Below are positions 23,641 through 35,865 of a stretch of 64,000 nt of DNA, piece after piece; within the stretch, counting starts at the first letter, position 1, and each line of letters opens with the position of its first letter. Both the position numbers and the translations under genes were made by a program. A model generated the notes under the pieces. It was not told where the DNA came from and did not search any database. It worked only from the letters and a program-made list of their open reading frames with translations. Origin of the DNA: Liolophura sinensis (lineage: Eukaryota > Mollusca > Polyplacophora > Chitonida > Chitonidae); assembly GCF_032854445.1 (NCBI RefSeq), contig NC_088295.1, positions 57,209,249-57,273,248 of the forward strand, written 5' to 3'.

Positions 23641-23896
23641 AAGATCCCCTGGTGAGGAGAATTTACATAGGAAAAAAAAAAATTATAAAACGCCTTCTTA
23701 ACTTTCTACATTCTGAAATATTCCAACTGTAGTTTCAAACTTCATGTTATTTTCAAGGAATATGTATATTTATTTATATATATATGCTTGCAGTGTTTAT
23801 AATATATTTTTATGGAACATGAACATAAGTTGTTGTTGTTTTAATCTCTCAATATACTGAACCTATCACCAGGAGGTTTATTGGTTTTAAATGTTT

Positions 23897-24083
23897 TACT
23901 GTATTTTTTAACCTTTTCACATTACAAGGTGTTTATTCTCTGCTGACTGATAAAATTATACTTTTTTTTGTGAAGCCCTTTCCATTTCAACCAGTGCAGT
24001 TTTGCTGACAGAATCAGGTAAAATGTGGATAAATTGCACTGAAAATTGCTCTTTCATATGCAAAATACTCTAGGGATTAGGGT
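23897..24083 (-). mobile_element. Family D copy, antisense
   Basis: Begins TTACTGTATTTTTTAACC and carries the antisense body (AAGGTGTTTATTCTCTGC, TGTGAAGCCCTTTCC, GAAAATTGCTCTTTCATATG), ending near TAGGGATTAGGGT. Confidence 0.7.
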
Positions 24084-24194
24084 TTACAGCTGATATTGTG
24101 TTGTAAATTGCATGATTATGGTTTATGCTGCCATTAGTAAAAATATTGTTGAGTGTTTCGTAAAATTAATGTTGATCTAACTTTCCACCCATTA

Positions 24195-24345
24195 TTGAGT
24201 TTGCATATGTTAATTTGCCTGATTTTAAGAGTTCCATTGATCTTAGGAAGGTGTTTTGAAGTTTGTTAGAAAGGTAGGCTGATATCCCATTGGAAAAATG
24301 TAAATTGCAGCACCATGTGTCTGACATTTGTCTGCCTCTAAACAT
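24195..24345 (+). mobile_element. Family E copy
   Basis: TTGCCTGATTTTAAGAGTTC, TGATCTTAGGAAGGTGTTTT, GATATCCCATTGGAAAAATG and TTGCAGCACCATG follow the family E order closely. Confidence 0.65.
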
Positions 24346-25434
24346 TCATTGTTCCATTGTCAGTTGACACAGCCAGTTAAGCTTCCGTTCCCCACTCCAT
24401 TCAAAACAACTTTTTTTAATGTATCTATTGGTGTATTTCTTTCACAACCTTTTTATATGTTCTCAAAGTTAGATGTTTACATATCTGTGTACCATCAGAG
24501 ACTGTAAAGGTTTCTGCTGATATCGTCTGCGATCATGGATTGAGCTGTACCTATTTTTATGATTAAAATAACCAATTAACCCTTGTGTGAACCGAAAAAA
24601 ACTGTAGCCATTTTCAGTATGATTCATCCATTTAAAAGATAACACATGTACACAGGCTGGCACTCCCAGGCAGTTATTTTTTCTATTTATTTTATTGTAT
24701 TCTTAACCTTTAAATTCTAATTTCCTAGTTTTTTCATTGTTTTTTTTTGTTGTTGTTTTCTTTTGTTGGGAGTGAAAAACAAACAATGCTCTCCTCTTGA
24801 TGTTTTGACATCATACCTGCTTGATTGACTCGTTACCTATGTTATCTCCGTCATTTCAAAGTTGAGGTGTACAACTCAAACTATTCGGCCTCAAACATAT
24901 ATTATAACTAGAAACAGAGTGGTGGTTTACCGCACTGTAATATTTGTGGTTCATCTATTAATGTTTTCTTATGTCTTATCTTTTTTTATTTAGTGAGGAT
25001 TATTACTGGCACTGTAATATAATGGGTATTCATGACAGCAGCTGAAAGCCGCACTCACACTGCACACACAAATTTGTCAAATCAGATGACCCCCTCTCAT
25101 CCATCCCTGGTTATGTCAGGTCAAGCTTAAACCACAAAACCACATCATTAAGGGACCATCGCTATTTCCAAGCAGACTCTCAAATATACAATTAATGAGC
25201 TATCCAGTTGGTGTATTTGTGATTAATTAAACATCATATTTTATGTACTCTGCAGACTGACAGGAAAACAAACTGAGCTAAGGCCTGCCAGCGATCTAGA
25301 TCCATGAGTTGGCAACATTTGAATGGGGAATTTTATTTATGTGTATGAGCAGTCAGTGAAAATAGTCGCCTTGTTTTTTTTTGTTTTCATTCTTACTGGT
25401 TAACAGAGCACACTTGCCTGCTGCTTTGGTGGAG
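24346..25434. other. No gene recognised
   Basis: AT-rich unique DNA with short T-runs. No repeat copy or exon was identified. Confidence 0.45.
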
Positions 25435-25928
25435 ATGTGGAGGTGTGAATGAGTGGAGATGTGGGTGGAGGTGTGAATGAGTGGAGATGTGGATGGAGGT
25501 GGGAATGGGTGGAGAGGTGGGTGGAAGGGTGAATGAGTGGAGATGTGGGGGAGGTGTGATTGATTGGAGATGTGGGGGGAGGTGTCAATGAGTGGAGATG
25601 TGGGTGGAGGTGTCAATGAGTGGAGATGATGTGGGGAAGGTGAATGAGTGGAGAGGTGGGTGGAGGTGTGAATGAGTGGAGAGGTGGGTGGAGGTGTGAC
25701 TGAGAGGAGAGGTGAGGGGAGGTGTGAATGAGAGAGAGGTGAGGGGAGGTGTGATTGAGTGGAGATGTGGGGGGAAGTGTAAATGAGTGGAGATGTGGGT
25801 GACGATGTGGGTGGAGGTGTGAATGGGTGGAGATGAGTGATGTGGGTGGACATGTGAATGGTTGGAGATGTGGGTGGACATGTGAATGAGTGGAGATGTG
25901 GGTGGACATCTGAATGGAGAGAGGGATG
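25435..25928. repeat. G-rich minisatellite
   Basis: Tandem units of about 26-30 bp built on GAATGAGTGGAGATGTGGGT followed by GGAGGTGT. G is concentrated on the + strand. Long minus-strand open frames (Ser/Thr/His/Pro-rich) are by-products of the repeat and are not called as genes. Confidence 0.93.
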
Positions 25929-26570
25929 TCACTGTCTGATGACCTCAAGATATGAGTTGTGCCTTTATGTAATTAGTAAAAATTGTATCTCCAAAACAAA
26001 TTTCTTTAGATGGACAAATTGCAAATTTAACTTCTTCTGTATATTATGTCATCTGTGTGTATATATATATATATATCTCATTCATTCATTAATTTATATA
26101 TATGTATATATATACACATACACAATATACACACGTACATGCTTTTCAAGATACACATATATTCAATGAGAACTCAATCAGCCAAGAGAGTATTGAAAAC
26201 CTTTTATAGTATGTGTTTACACCAGTTCAAGCACCAACAATGCTGGACGATTAATGCCCTTTACTTCTGAATTAGGCATTAATTATTCATCTGAGGTGTT
26301 AATTAATTGCCACTGGACACGCTTGCCCATGGGTCTTAGTGAAAACCCCTCATGTATCTGAATCAGAACGCCAGAGTCATTCAGACTGTATTACACCAGC
26401 GCTTGATTTCCATTAAAGGTACCAATAACATTTGCATAGAACACGACATACTTGATGTTCAGTCTGAGACAGTGTGACTTTGTCTGCCCTCTTTGGGTGT
26501 TTTCATCTGGTCACTGGCCATTCAAGTGGCAGAAAGTGCCAAACACATTGCATAGCAAAGCCTTGCCATA

Positions 26571-26667
<97 letters not shown>

Positions 26668-26676
26668 TGCTTTAGG

Positions 26677-26728
<52 letters not shown>

Positions 26729-26939
26729 CTTCGGGTAATTTTTTTTTTTTTTTTTTTTTAAACCCGTGTGACTGCCGAGTGGTTGTGTGAGTGAATGGAG
26801 TGCCTCAGGAAAGATCAATACTGTCATATTGACTGAGTTTGTCACCCTCTGAAAATAAAGATATTATTATTATTATTATTATTATATCAAGGTTTCAGAA
26901 TACTGTACTTGAGCTAAAATTTCCTTTATGATTTTATTG
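25929..26939. other. Microsatellites and unique sequence
   Basis: Imperfect TATA tracts lie at about 26058-26125. A (TG)n then (TA)n then T-run block fills 26571-26760. A (TAT)n tract lies at about 26863-26885. The stretch at about 26265-26430 is less repetitive and contains paired TTAATTA motifs (GGCATTAATTATTC, GTTAATTAATTGCC); it could be a conserved non-coding element, but nothing proves it. Confidence 0.6.
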
Positions 26940-27480
26940 TTCATTTTGTCTCACAGATTCTGAGCTTTAATTCTATTGATCTGTAAGTGTTTTGATTTAT
27001 TTATTTGTATTTGATTGGTGTTTTACACCGTACTTAAGAATATTTCACTTATATGACGGCAGCCAGCATTTTGGTGGGAGTTAACTGGGCAGACCCCGCT
27101 GTAAACCCACGACCATCCGTAGGTTGCTGGCAGACCTTCCTACAGAGAGAAAGCCAGCATGAAAGTGTTTTGAGGTTTGTTAAGAAGGTAGGATGATATA
27201 CTACTGGAAGTAAGTTTACTGTAATTCTTTTTCGTATATTTGAAAGGTTTTTATTCATGGACATTATGAAGGAATTATTCTGTTTAAACTGATACAACAA
27301 TACTTTTTGTGAAGCCCTGAAACTATCCAATCCAACCCATGTAGTTTTGTCTCCAAAATCAAACTAAAAATATGCATAAATTGCTGTTTCATATGCGAAA
27401 GGTTAAGGAATTAGGGTAAGTAATATTTGTCTTTTAATTAAATTTGCCCTAATTTTAGCTGAAATTTACAGGGCAAGCAC
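26940..27480. mobile_element. Nested cluster: SINE-A and family D inside family E
   Basis: A family E left part (GATTCTGAGCTTTAATTC, then CTATTGATCTGTAAGTGTTT) is interrupted at 26996-27162 by an antisense 5'-truncated SINE-A. Perfect 11-bp duplications AAGTGTTTTGA flank it at 26985-26995 and 27163-27173. Family E resumes (GGTTTGTTAAGAAGGTAGGA) and meets an antisense family D copy at 27216-27418. This gives a relative age order: E older than both D and SINE-A. Confidence 0.8.
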
Positions 27481-27924
27481 AGTGTGCCACTTGCCACTCA
27501 GACTGCCAACACATTCAGACTGCCGGGGACAGGAACTTGTTCTATCTTTGTTGTTACTCCAGAGACAATAAACACCTGCACATACCCTCAGCACAGAAAT
27601 ATGATTTTCCACTTCTCTCAGTGGTCATAATGTGGAGCTAGGTGCAAAATTAGCTTTTCACGCACTATCACTCGAGATCTGTAATATTGGAGCATAGACT
27701 GTTAATGCAAGTTACCGTGGTCTCTCTAGCCGAGAAAAGCCAATAGTTCAACTTATTTATAATGTGAACATCGCACAAAAGAAACTACGCTGATCCACTG
27801 ATTAGCCTCAGTGCATGCTTATGTTTATCTGAATGATTAGGAATTATATGACAAATGTATTTAATGAAACGTATATATCAAGCTAAACTATATACTTTGA
27901 GAACATGTCTGCTACAAAAGAAGT

Positions 27925-28003
27925 TTTCCCCCAACATAATGCTGTTGTATAAGTGAAACAGTCTTGAGTAGGGCATGAAACACCTAATAAATAAATAAAT
28001 AAA
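27925..28003 (+). mobile_element. SINE-A 3' fragment
   Basis: CCCCCAACATAATGCTG, GTATAAGTGAAACAGTCTTG, AAACACCTAATAAATAAATA: only the last 80 bp of the element. Confidence 0.75.
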
Positions 28004-29611
28004 TCCTACAAAGGAGCTAGTTTGCTGCTAAAGGTGGTACAGATCATGCTCAGGAACATTTCTGCAGATTAAGGACAAACATTGTTATGAAAAAAAAAAA
28101 AAAAATGATTGATGTGCTGTCACGATTCAGCCGCAGCACATGCACATTTACAAAATGCACCACATTTACAAAAGGCACCACATTTAAGAAACGCACCACA
28201 TTTATCAAAAACCAGAGATAGCAAATCCTAATATTAAAGATTGCTTGCAGCTTTAAGCACGGTGTAATAAGACACTGGCTAAGTACAGGTTATACAAATA
28301 ATCAATTAGGCAATTAATCTGACATGGGGTAAAATTTATTGTAGAGAATAATCCATTCTGATGAATAAAAAAGAACAACTTTAAGGGGCAGTGCAAGCAC
28401 AATTTGACCTAATTATCGACAAATGCTGGTAGATATTGGAAATTATAGGTAACGTGAGCCAGATATTGAATTACCTTTCTGTTTTAGATAAGACAAATCT
28501 TTCAATGTCAGATGCAAAGCAAAGTCACAGCAATTACTTAACCCCTCTGCTAACAGTGTCAGTCTTAATAATTATCGTGCAGTCCAGAAGCCACGGTAAA
28601 AGCGCCGAATATTTTCCACAGAAATATCACCAGAGCCAAAGCGAGATTTTGCAAATATGTCTGACAGAGTTTGGTCCTAGGCCCATTTCCATAAAGCTTT
28701 GCATTTCAATTTCTCGTTTCTTTTCTTGTAGGCTGCGTCAAATTATAATGCTGTAACCTAGCTAACATCTGTCTCGAGAAAAGATACGAGAAATTTGACT
28801 TACAAAGTTTTGTGAAAGTTTTGCACATCCCTTTCCATGGAAATTTGAATGGACGACAGTTGCTGTGAATGTTAGAGCATGGAAATTGGTGTTTAATTAA
28901 TACTAATAATTAATTAGTAACTAGAAATTACAAGTGAAAAATTCTTGTGTATGGTGTTAAGCAACAATCAGGTAATTAAATAAAAAAAAATACATGTGGA
29001 AATTAGAATCTGTGTTTCCTTAGTGTGGGGTACAAGGTCTTTATACTGGTTAGTGGAGGGTAACTCTCTTTACTCTCTTGACACCGTGAAACTGTGTAAA
29101 CGGTTAAATAGCTTGTGGACCGCCAAACCAACTCAACTTGTAGCAGCCCTTCAGATCAGGCCAGTCAAAGTCTCGCGTCCCATTGTGTGTGGTCTGCTTG
29201 AGATGAGGTGCTGTCAGCGATGGTTGCTATGGGAGACGTAAGCTGGTTGTCCCTGTCACATAGGTCATTGAGTACATGCGCTATTTTAGATTGAAACTGG
29301 GCACTAACCCAAGACAGTAATTATGATTCTTTTGCAAGATACTGACGGTCTGCCTTATATTATTAAACGTTGGTGACAAATTAAGGAAACATTTTCAGTA
29401 AGAGATTCAATAGTTTGATTATAAATTCTATCCTGGAGAGCAGCTGGTAATAAAAGTGATAACAGACTAGTGGATAAATATATTGACGACATAGCTTCAT
29501 GCTACGAAAGAGAGTTAAGGGTTGCTCATAACTAGTGAATTTGTAGGGAGTTATCCTGAATAGCCATTTCATAACAAATACAGCATTAAGATTGCAGATC
29601 TGTCGCCATTC
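28004..29611. other. No gene recognised, short tandem patch
   Basis: 28138-28210 has three imperfect copies of a CGCACCACATTTACAAAA-like unit. An A-run lies near 28089-28104. Sequence at about 28480-28740 and 29000-29260 is less AT-rich and non-repetitive, but no frame resembles a known protein. Confidence 0.45.
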
Positions 29612-29873
29612 AATTTATTTATTTGATTGGTGTTTTACGCCGTACTCAAGAATACTTCACTTATACGACGGTGGCCAGCATTATGGTGGGAGGAAACTGG
29701 GCAGGGCCCGGGGGAAACCCATGACCATCTGCGGGTTCCTGGAAGACCTTCCCAATTACGGCCGGAGAGGAACCCAGCATGAGTTGGACTTGAACTCATA
29801 GCGACCGCATTGGTGAGAGATGCCTGGGTCATTACGCTGTGCTAGTGTGCTAACCAACTGAGCCACTGAGACC
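29612..29873 (-). mobile_element. Full-length SINE-A, antisense
   Basis: The tail TTTATTTATTTGATTGGTGT leads through GGCCAGCATTATGGTGGGAG and TTGGACTTGAACTCATAGCG to the head GCTAACCAACTGAGCCACTG. Imperfect flanking duplications (TCGCCATTCAA left, TCGTCGTTCAA right) suggest the target site. Confidence 0.9.
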
Positions 29874-29953
29874 CCTCGTCGTTCAATCATCCATGTGAAA
29901 TGCAGTTACACTTTTCCATCACAGAACATCTAATTGAATAAAACTGTATTGGT

Positions 29954-30221
29954 TTATTTATTTATTTATTTATTTGATTGGTGTTTCACGCTGTACTCAA
30001 GAATATTTCACTGATGCGACGGCGGCCAGCATTATGGTGGGTGAAAAGCGGGCAGACCCCGTTGTAAACCCACGACCATCCGCAGGTTGCTGACAAACCT
30101 TCCCATGTACGACCGGAGAGGAAGCCAGCATTAGCTCGACTTGAACTCACAGCGACAGCAGTGGTGAGAGACTCTTGGGTCATTACGCTGCGCTAGAGCG
30201 CTAACCAACGGAGGCCCCCGC
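29954..30221 (-). mobile_element. Full-length SINE-A, antisense, with TSD
   Basis: A complete antisense copy ending in CGCTAACCAACGGAGGCCCC. AAACTGTATTGGT (ending 29953) and AAAATGTATTGGT (30222-30234) flank it, a 13-bp duplication with one mismatch. It lies 80 bp from the previous copy in the same orientation. Confidence 0.92.
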
Positions 30222-30649
30222 AAAATGTATTGGTCATATGCAAACACTTATAATGTAATGTTATTAGTATTAATTATCTTATCACCACTGCCTCTCATGA
30301 AAGTCATTTCTTCAAACAGGCTATACCTGAGACTGTTGGGAAAAAATCCATATTTTCTAGTTAAATCAAATTTTCGGTATTTAGTATGAATATCTCAGCT
30401 TACCTTTCAGTAAATATCAGACTTGTAACTGTACTGTTTAGTGTTGAAATAATGCTAAACTTGGATGATGTTATGATGTGACCTGCTTTTGGATGGTGAA
30501 AAGTGCGCAGAAGGAGCTGATATTTTGTAAAAGAAAATTATATGGCTTATTCTAAAATAATAGCAAAAATTTGATTGGGCTTTTACCGATCCTTTTTTTT
30601 TTTTTGTCAAAAATCTGTGGTTAAGCTGTAACCTCTTTAACTACCAGTA

Positions 30650-30792
30650 CATGAGAAGGTCTGCTTGCAATGTGCGGATGGTCATGGGTTTCCCCTAAGC
30701 TCTGCCAGGTTTTCTCACACCATAATGCTGTCATCTGTCGTATGAGCGAAATATTTTTGAGAACAGCGTAAAACACCAATCAAATAAAATCA
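30650..30792 (+). mobile_element. SINE-A, 5'-truncated
   Basis: Runs from GAGAAGGTCTGCTTGCAATG through CACCATAATGCTGTCATCTG to AACACCAATCAAATAAAATC. Confidence 0.8.
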
Positions 30793-32453
30793 GATCTTTA
30801 ACTTAACCAGCTTCCTTTTCTTCTTATGTTAATAATACTTAATTGCCATGATCGAAGATGTAGGAACTTCCCATCAGTAATGTGATAAGGTGAGTTAAAG
30901 AAGCCGTAAATTGGTAGTCAAATTGCAGGGTTTTTCTGCATGCAGTGATAAATGGCTGCTACATGACCCACCACTTTGATGAAATACTCAAGATATCACT
31001 ACATTAGTGCATTACACTTCATGGCACATATTTCAGACGTATATATAGCGTTGTACACGTATGTGTTTTATATATACGCATCACGTGTTTGATCGGCTGA
31101 TGCCCTACTGGTGGAAGTCCTCCTCCATATGCCCATGGGCAATACGGGGGTGGGGTTCAAATGCAGCTTCACATGTACCTGGTCGCACCACGAGATATGT
31201 CATGTACCTGACCAAGTACTGTGGTTCCTTCCAACCATTTTAACCCGTGTTGCATATTTTTCAATACGGCTTCAGACAACCCGGTTCACGTGCATATGAT
31301 TTTTCATATACGCAAAATGGCCGGTGCTCGAATGGATCAAAAACTAGAAAGGCCATTGATTTAAATGCCGAAATTAAGAGGACGAGGTTAAAAAATTTTA
31401 AGTGCATTCATTCCGATTAATTTGATGTTGAAAAAATGGGATTTAATATTACTACTTTCTACTCAATATCCTTCCTATTGAGTTTAGCCTTATGTTAGAT
31501 ATATTTCAGCAGTTTTGTATCCCAAATTATGGTAACGTACTCTAAAGGGCAGGACAGTTTCAAAATTTGCATTTAACCAAGGTATACCTGAAGATGGTTT
31601 AATAAAACCGAAATTTAGAAACAAAGATTCAGAAGTTGTCTTTGCTTTGAGCTGTAACAAAGTCTACAGTGAGAAACTTTTATACGTGCTAAGATATTGT
31701 GTTATCTCCTAATACCAACATATATGTATTGGTTATATTTTATTAGCAAACAAATATATTGAATTGATAGATAAATACTGACTGTTTTATGCTGATTGAA
31801 GAAGGACACCCTTGTGTTTCACTTTGTCCCAAGCATGTGTTTGTTGAGTACATGTGCACTTGTGGTTTCACCTAGTTTCACAGGCTGACCTGACCCTCGG
31901 CAGGTATATATACACACGTCTCGTGATAGATTTTCAGTTGGGTGTAGTTTTGGTTTTTACAGCTACAAAGCTGAACTTTCATGTCAGCCTTTTGCAATCT
32001 TGTCAATCATAATGCTCTGACCTTTTTGTTTGTCGGTGTTTCTTTTTTCTCCAACATTATGACAGTTCCTCTTGGTTACATGTATGTGTGTGAATTGTTT
32101 ATATGTAAAAGACGGATGCGTTCCAAAATTGGACTAAACATTAGCAATTTTGTAACCTGAACAGGGTAGATCGAGGGTAACTTCCACTGATATCTGTTAA
32201 AAAAAAAAGAGGTTTAGGCTTGTCCATGGTAGTTTAATCTTGGTTGTTTTAGGAGTTGCACTGGATGAATAAAAGTATTTTGGGTCATTTGTTTTCATAA
32301 CAGTTGCATTAAAAATGAAGTTAGACTTTAACAAGAATAACTTGTAGGCTCACTGAAAACCTGAATAAAGATTGACACTTTAACTCCAACTTCAAAGTTA
32401 AATACTGGACCTTAGTAACTTAGTAACTGGCCATCAGTAGTTAATTCATTCTG
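30793..32453. other. No gene recognised
   Basis: Apparently unique DNA. The stretch at 31040-31340 is richer in CpG (CACGTG, GGGGTGGGG, CATGTACCTGG), but its short open frames have no recognisable domain. Confidence 0.45.
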
Positions 32454-32465
32454 ACATTAGGAGTT

Positions 32466-32671
32466 ATGGCCACCATGGCTCAGTTGGTTAGCGCACTAGC
32501 ACAGCGTAATGACCAGGAGTCTCTCACCAGTGCGGTCACTGTGAGTTCAAGTCCAGCTCATGCTGGCTTCCTCTCCCGCCGTACGTGGGAAGGTTAGTCA
32601 GCAACCTGGGGATGGCGGACAGTGAAATATTCTTGAGTACGGCGTAAAACACCAGTCAAATAAATAAATAA
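32466..32671 (+). mobile_element. SINE-A with internal deletion and 12-bp TSD
   Basis: Head CCACCATGGCTCAGTTGGTT, B box GTTCAAGTCC, and tail CAGTCAAATAAATAAATAA are present, but the body between GGGATGGCGG and AGTGAAATATTC is deleted. ACATTAGGAGTT flanks it at 32454-32465 and 32672-32683 without mismatch. Confidence 0.95.
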
Positions 32672-32683
32672 ACATTAGGAGTT

Positions 32684-33550
32684 GTTCCTGCATCCATCAT
32701 GTCCAGAGCATATTGACCCCTTACTACTAAGGTTTCATTGGTAGTTGAACTGTGGCATTTAAGAATACATGAAACACTTGGTTCTCATCTGATAATATGT
32801 GGTATATATAATGTGGCCTAACACGTAAAACTACAAAAGAGCTTTCTTCTTGGGGGGTGAAAAAATGGCATTAAACTACAGTTTTCATAAGGCCGCAAGA
32901 GTGTGGCTGGAAATTAAACAGCCTGCAGTGGTGAAACCAATGTTTATAGCTGTCGAAACAGCTTTGTTAGGTGCACTGCTCAAATTGGAGACGCAAAGTT
33001 GGTCCTGAGTTTCAAGAGTGTTGTAATACTGATGTGATTTTCAAATATTCCTGACCATTGATGGAAATTATGCATAAGGTAGATGGGTTGTTAAGAAATA
33101 TAAAATGTGTGCCTCAGACAGGAAAAAAAATTTCAAATTTTCAAAAATGTTTTTGGCATACATTTTTTTTAATGTTCCTTAAAACAATACTCTTCATTTT
33201 ATAATATCTTTTCTTGTATCCTGTAGGTCAAAAGGATTTATCAGTCGACTGACATAGGGTCCAGACATTCGTCCATCACTGTTTGAATATATAAAATGAA
33301 GAGTTCTCGAATCAAATAAATGAATAAAGCTACCTACCCAGCTTAACCTAAATCCTACATGTGTGTCAGTACTAACGTCATGATCCCTGCTATTTTATAA
33401 GGAGGCAACATCAAAATACGACCTAAATAATGCAGAAAGTTACAATATCAACCCACAAGCAAACAGACAAACAAAGAGTTAAACCCGGGTTAACTTCAAG
33501 TTGAAGGTTGGATGGATATATTTAGTGAATAAAATAACTACCCTAAATGA
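32684..33550. other. No gene recognised
   Basis: AT-rich unique DNA. I see no repeat copy, exon or regulatory signature I can defend. Confidence 0.45.
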
Positions 33551-33751
33551 CCCTAAATTTTGTCCATGACGAACTTGCCCATTTTTCCTGATTCTGAGAG
33601 TTCCATCAAAATAAGAAAGGTGTTTGGAAGTTTGCTTGGAACTTGGGATGATATTCTACTTGAAAATTTTGTATGTTTCAGTACCAAAAATAATATTTTG
33701 TGATATTTAATCGCCTCTAAAAATGCACTTTTGTGGACGAAATTTTAGGTC
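33551..33751 (+). mobile_element. Family E element, best copy
   Basis: Left end ACCCTAAATTTTGTCC and right end GGACGAAATTTTAGGTCA form terminal inverted repeats of about 16 bp around a 200-bp non-coding body (CCTGATTCTGAGAGTTCC, AAGGTGTTTGGAAGTTTG, TTTAATCGCCTCTAAAAATG). It is a MITE-like non-autonomous DNA transposon; the transposase family is unknown. Confidence 0.75.
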
Positions 33752-35479
33752 AATAGGGTAAACCAAAAATCTTCAAATGATTTGACTAGTAGAGTATAAC
33801 TTTAAATGCGGATTAAAGTGTATAATTAATAAGATTTTGAAGACTAAACTGTATTCTTGAGGTAGGGACACCTTAAGATTTTCACATAAATTATGAAATA
33901 AACTATCCAGATCAGATAACATTTCTTTAATGTGCCAACACATGCAATGTGTCTGTGGTTCGACTTGTTGAAGATTTATGGTAGGAGATAGTAATTTGAT
34001 TATGCACCTTGTGTGCTCAAATACTAGCCTCCTGTTTGTGCAATGTGAAAGTGTCAACTTACATGTGAATTATAATAGATTTTACCTCAATTAAAATACA
34101 TGCATATTACCGGAGTTAATTGCTCATCTTAGGCCTTAATTCATAGCTGTAGGACTCCACATGAATTGGCAGTCGTATTGTATTACGCAATAATGTAATG
34201 TAATATCTTTACACATCAGTGTAATACAGCATTATGTGAACAGTTGAAAAGAACAGGTAACTTTTAATCATTAGACTGGCGCACAGCTCGTTTGTAGAGA
34301 ATTAAGTTTAATTTTATGTCTGTTTGATCAAGTGTCTGAAATCTTTGATTTATTGACGATTTTACTTTTATGTGCGTTTGAACGACTGTTTGAAATGTTT
34401 GATTTATTGATGCTTTCTTGCTGTCAAGAACAGGTTTTATTAACATTATTAACAATCATTATTTGACACTTTATTTTGGTCAGATAAGGACTTTTTTTTC
34501 TTATAAAAATATAAGGTTTTAATTCTTGTCTCATAAAGCGCAAATTTGGTGTTACCGGAGAACACTTTTTTGACTCTGATGAGAATCTTCAGATGATTTA
34601 CTGGACAGGGGATGTAAACTGATGTTTGGATTGGGCGTTATGAGACATTGGTTACGTGGACAGTAGAATTTTACCTAATAATGCACACATGTATCCATGA
34701 TCAATTTTTTTTCCTGACATAGCCTTCAGAAAAATCATCCGTAATAGTAATACTGACTGCCATCATGTAGGTGAAAACTGCATGGTGGAGAGCAATAATG
34801 AATGAAATAAATACATTGTGTCATTAGAATGATAGAACAGTGATATGTTCATCTATGCTAGCCAAAATGTTAAAATATAATGATTTGATATTACCTGAAA
34901 AAAAAAAAAAATACATTAACCTTCATTAGAAGGTGCTACATGGAGATATGGAAAGATGGAGTTGTCTGTTTGTTACAAAGAGTCCTTTGTCTAAATGTCA
35001 GTTATGCGACACTGTCTAACCACAGCTGCGGTGTTTTCGTTGCGTCTTGTCGTTTGTAGATTAGTGGCTTAACAACCGCCTTTTTTTTCTTCATCTGACC
35101 TTTTTCAGCAGGCCTTTGATCTGTTCCCTGCTCTCCCCCCCCCTTCCCCCCTATCCCTTTTCCGCTCCGTGGAAGGGACACAAAATTAGTTTCATGTTAT
35201 AATGGGTAACAAATTAGAGGGAATTCAGAGAGAATGTTAAGAACACTATTGTCACAGTGTATCAGAGGAAGAAAATTTTTGTCACATTTTTTCAAACCTG
35301 TTTCAAATTGAGGACCCATCCACCTCGTTTGGCTGAAGATAGGACAATGTATTGGGAGATGGTTGTGGTGTGGAGTGTTACAAACAAAAAATGAGGGTTG
35401 TTGAGGGTGGGAGTATATGTTATACATTTTCTGAATCAACATCATTATAGCATTTTGATATACAGTTTATAACCTATGT
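33752..35479. other. No gene recognised
   Basis: Apparently unique. A minor direct repeat at about 34310-34420 has two copies of a GTTTGA-N-GTTTGAAATSTTTGATTTATTGA-like unit. A pyrimidine-rich patch lies at about 35130-35165. No exon was found. Confidence 0.45.
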
Positions 35480-35685
35480 TTTTGCTCCTGGCCCAGTTGC
35501 ATATTTTTCTTGAGTTTTAGAGTTATATTGGACTTGAAAAGGCATTTGGCAGTATCTTGAAAGGTAGCTGTAGAATGATATCCTATGGGAAAAATGTATT
35601 TTTCAGCACCTCATGTAATGTTTTATAACCTTTAATATCCACTAGAAATGATTTTTTTTTTTGACAAAAATTTTAGGTCATTTTC
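35480..35685 (+). mobile_element. Family E copy
   Basis: GAGTTTTAGAGTTATATTGG, AATGATATCCTATGGGAAAA, TTTCAGCACCTCATG and the right terminus GACAAAAATTTTAGGTCA match family E. Confidence 0.65.
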
Positions 35686-35865
35686 ATAGCATGTATGGTA
35701 GAATACCGTATAGAAGAACTGCTAAAGAAAAGAAAGGAAATAACATGGACATATTTGATATATATGCACCTTGGGAAGTTATTTTATTCAAGCTGTTTGA
35801 AGATGGATAATCATCGACCCATTATGTATACAATACAGTCCGGCTGATTACACATTACATGTTTG

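Noticed and set aside
25353-25948. Minus-strand frames of 111-166 codons, Ser/Thr/His/Pro-rich
   Set aside because: They arise from the G-rich minisatellite. Three overlapping frames are open at once, which real coding sequence would not show.
29592-29832. Frames MQICRHSIYLFDW... and MTQASLTNAVAMSS...
   Set aside because: These recur wherever SINE-A is present (also at 21436, 30183, 45376, 51141) and are SINE read-through.
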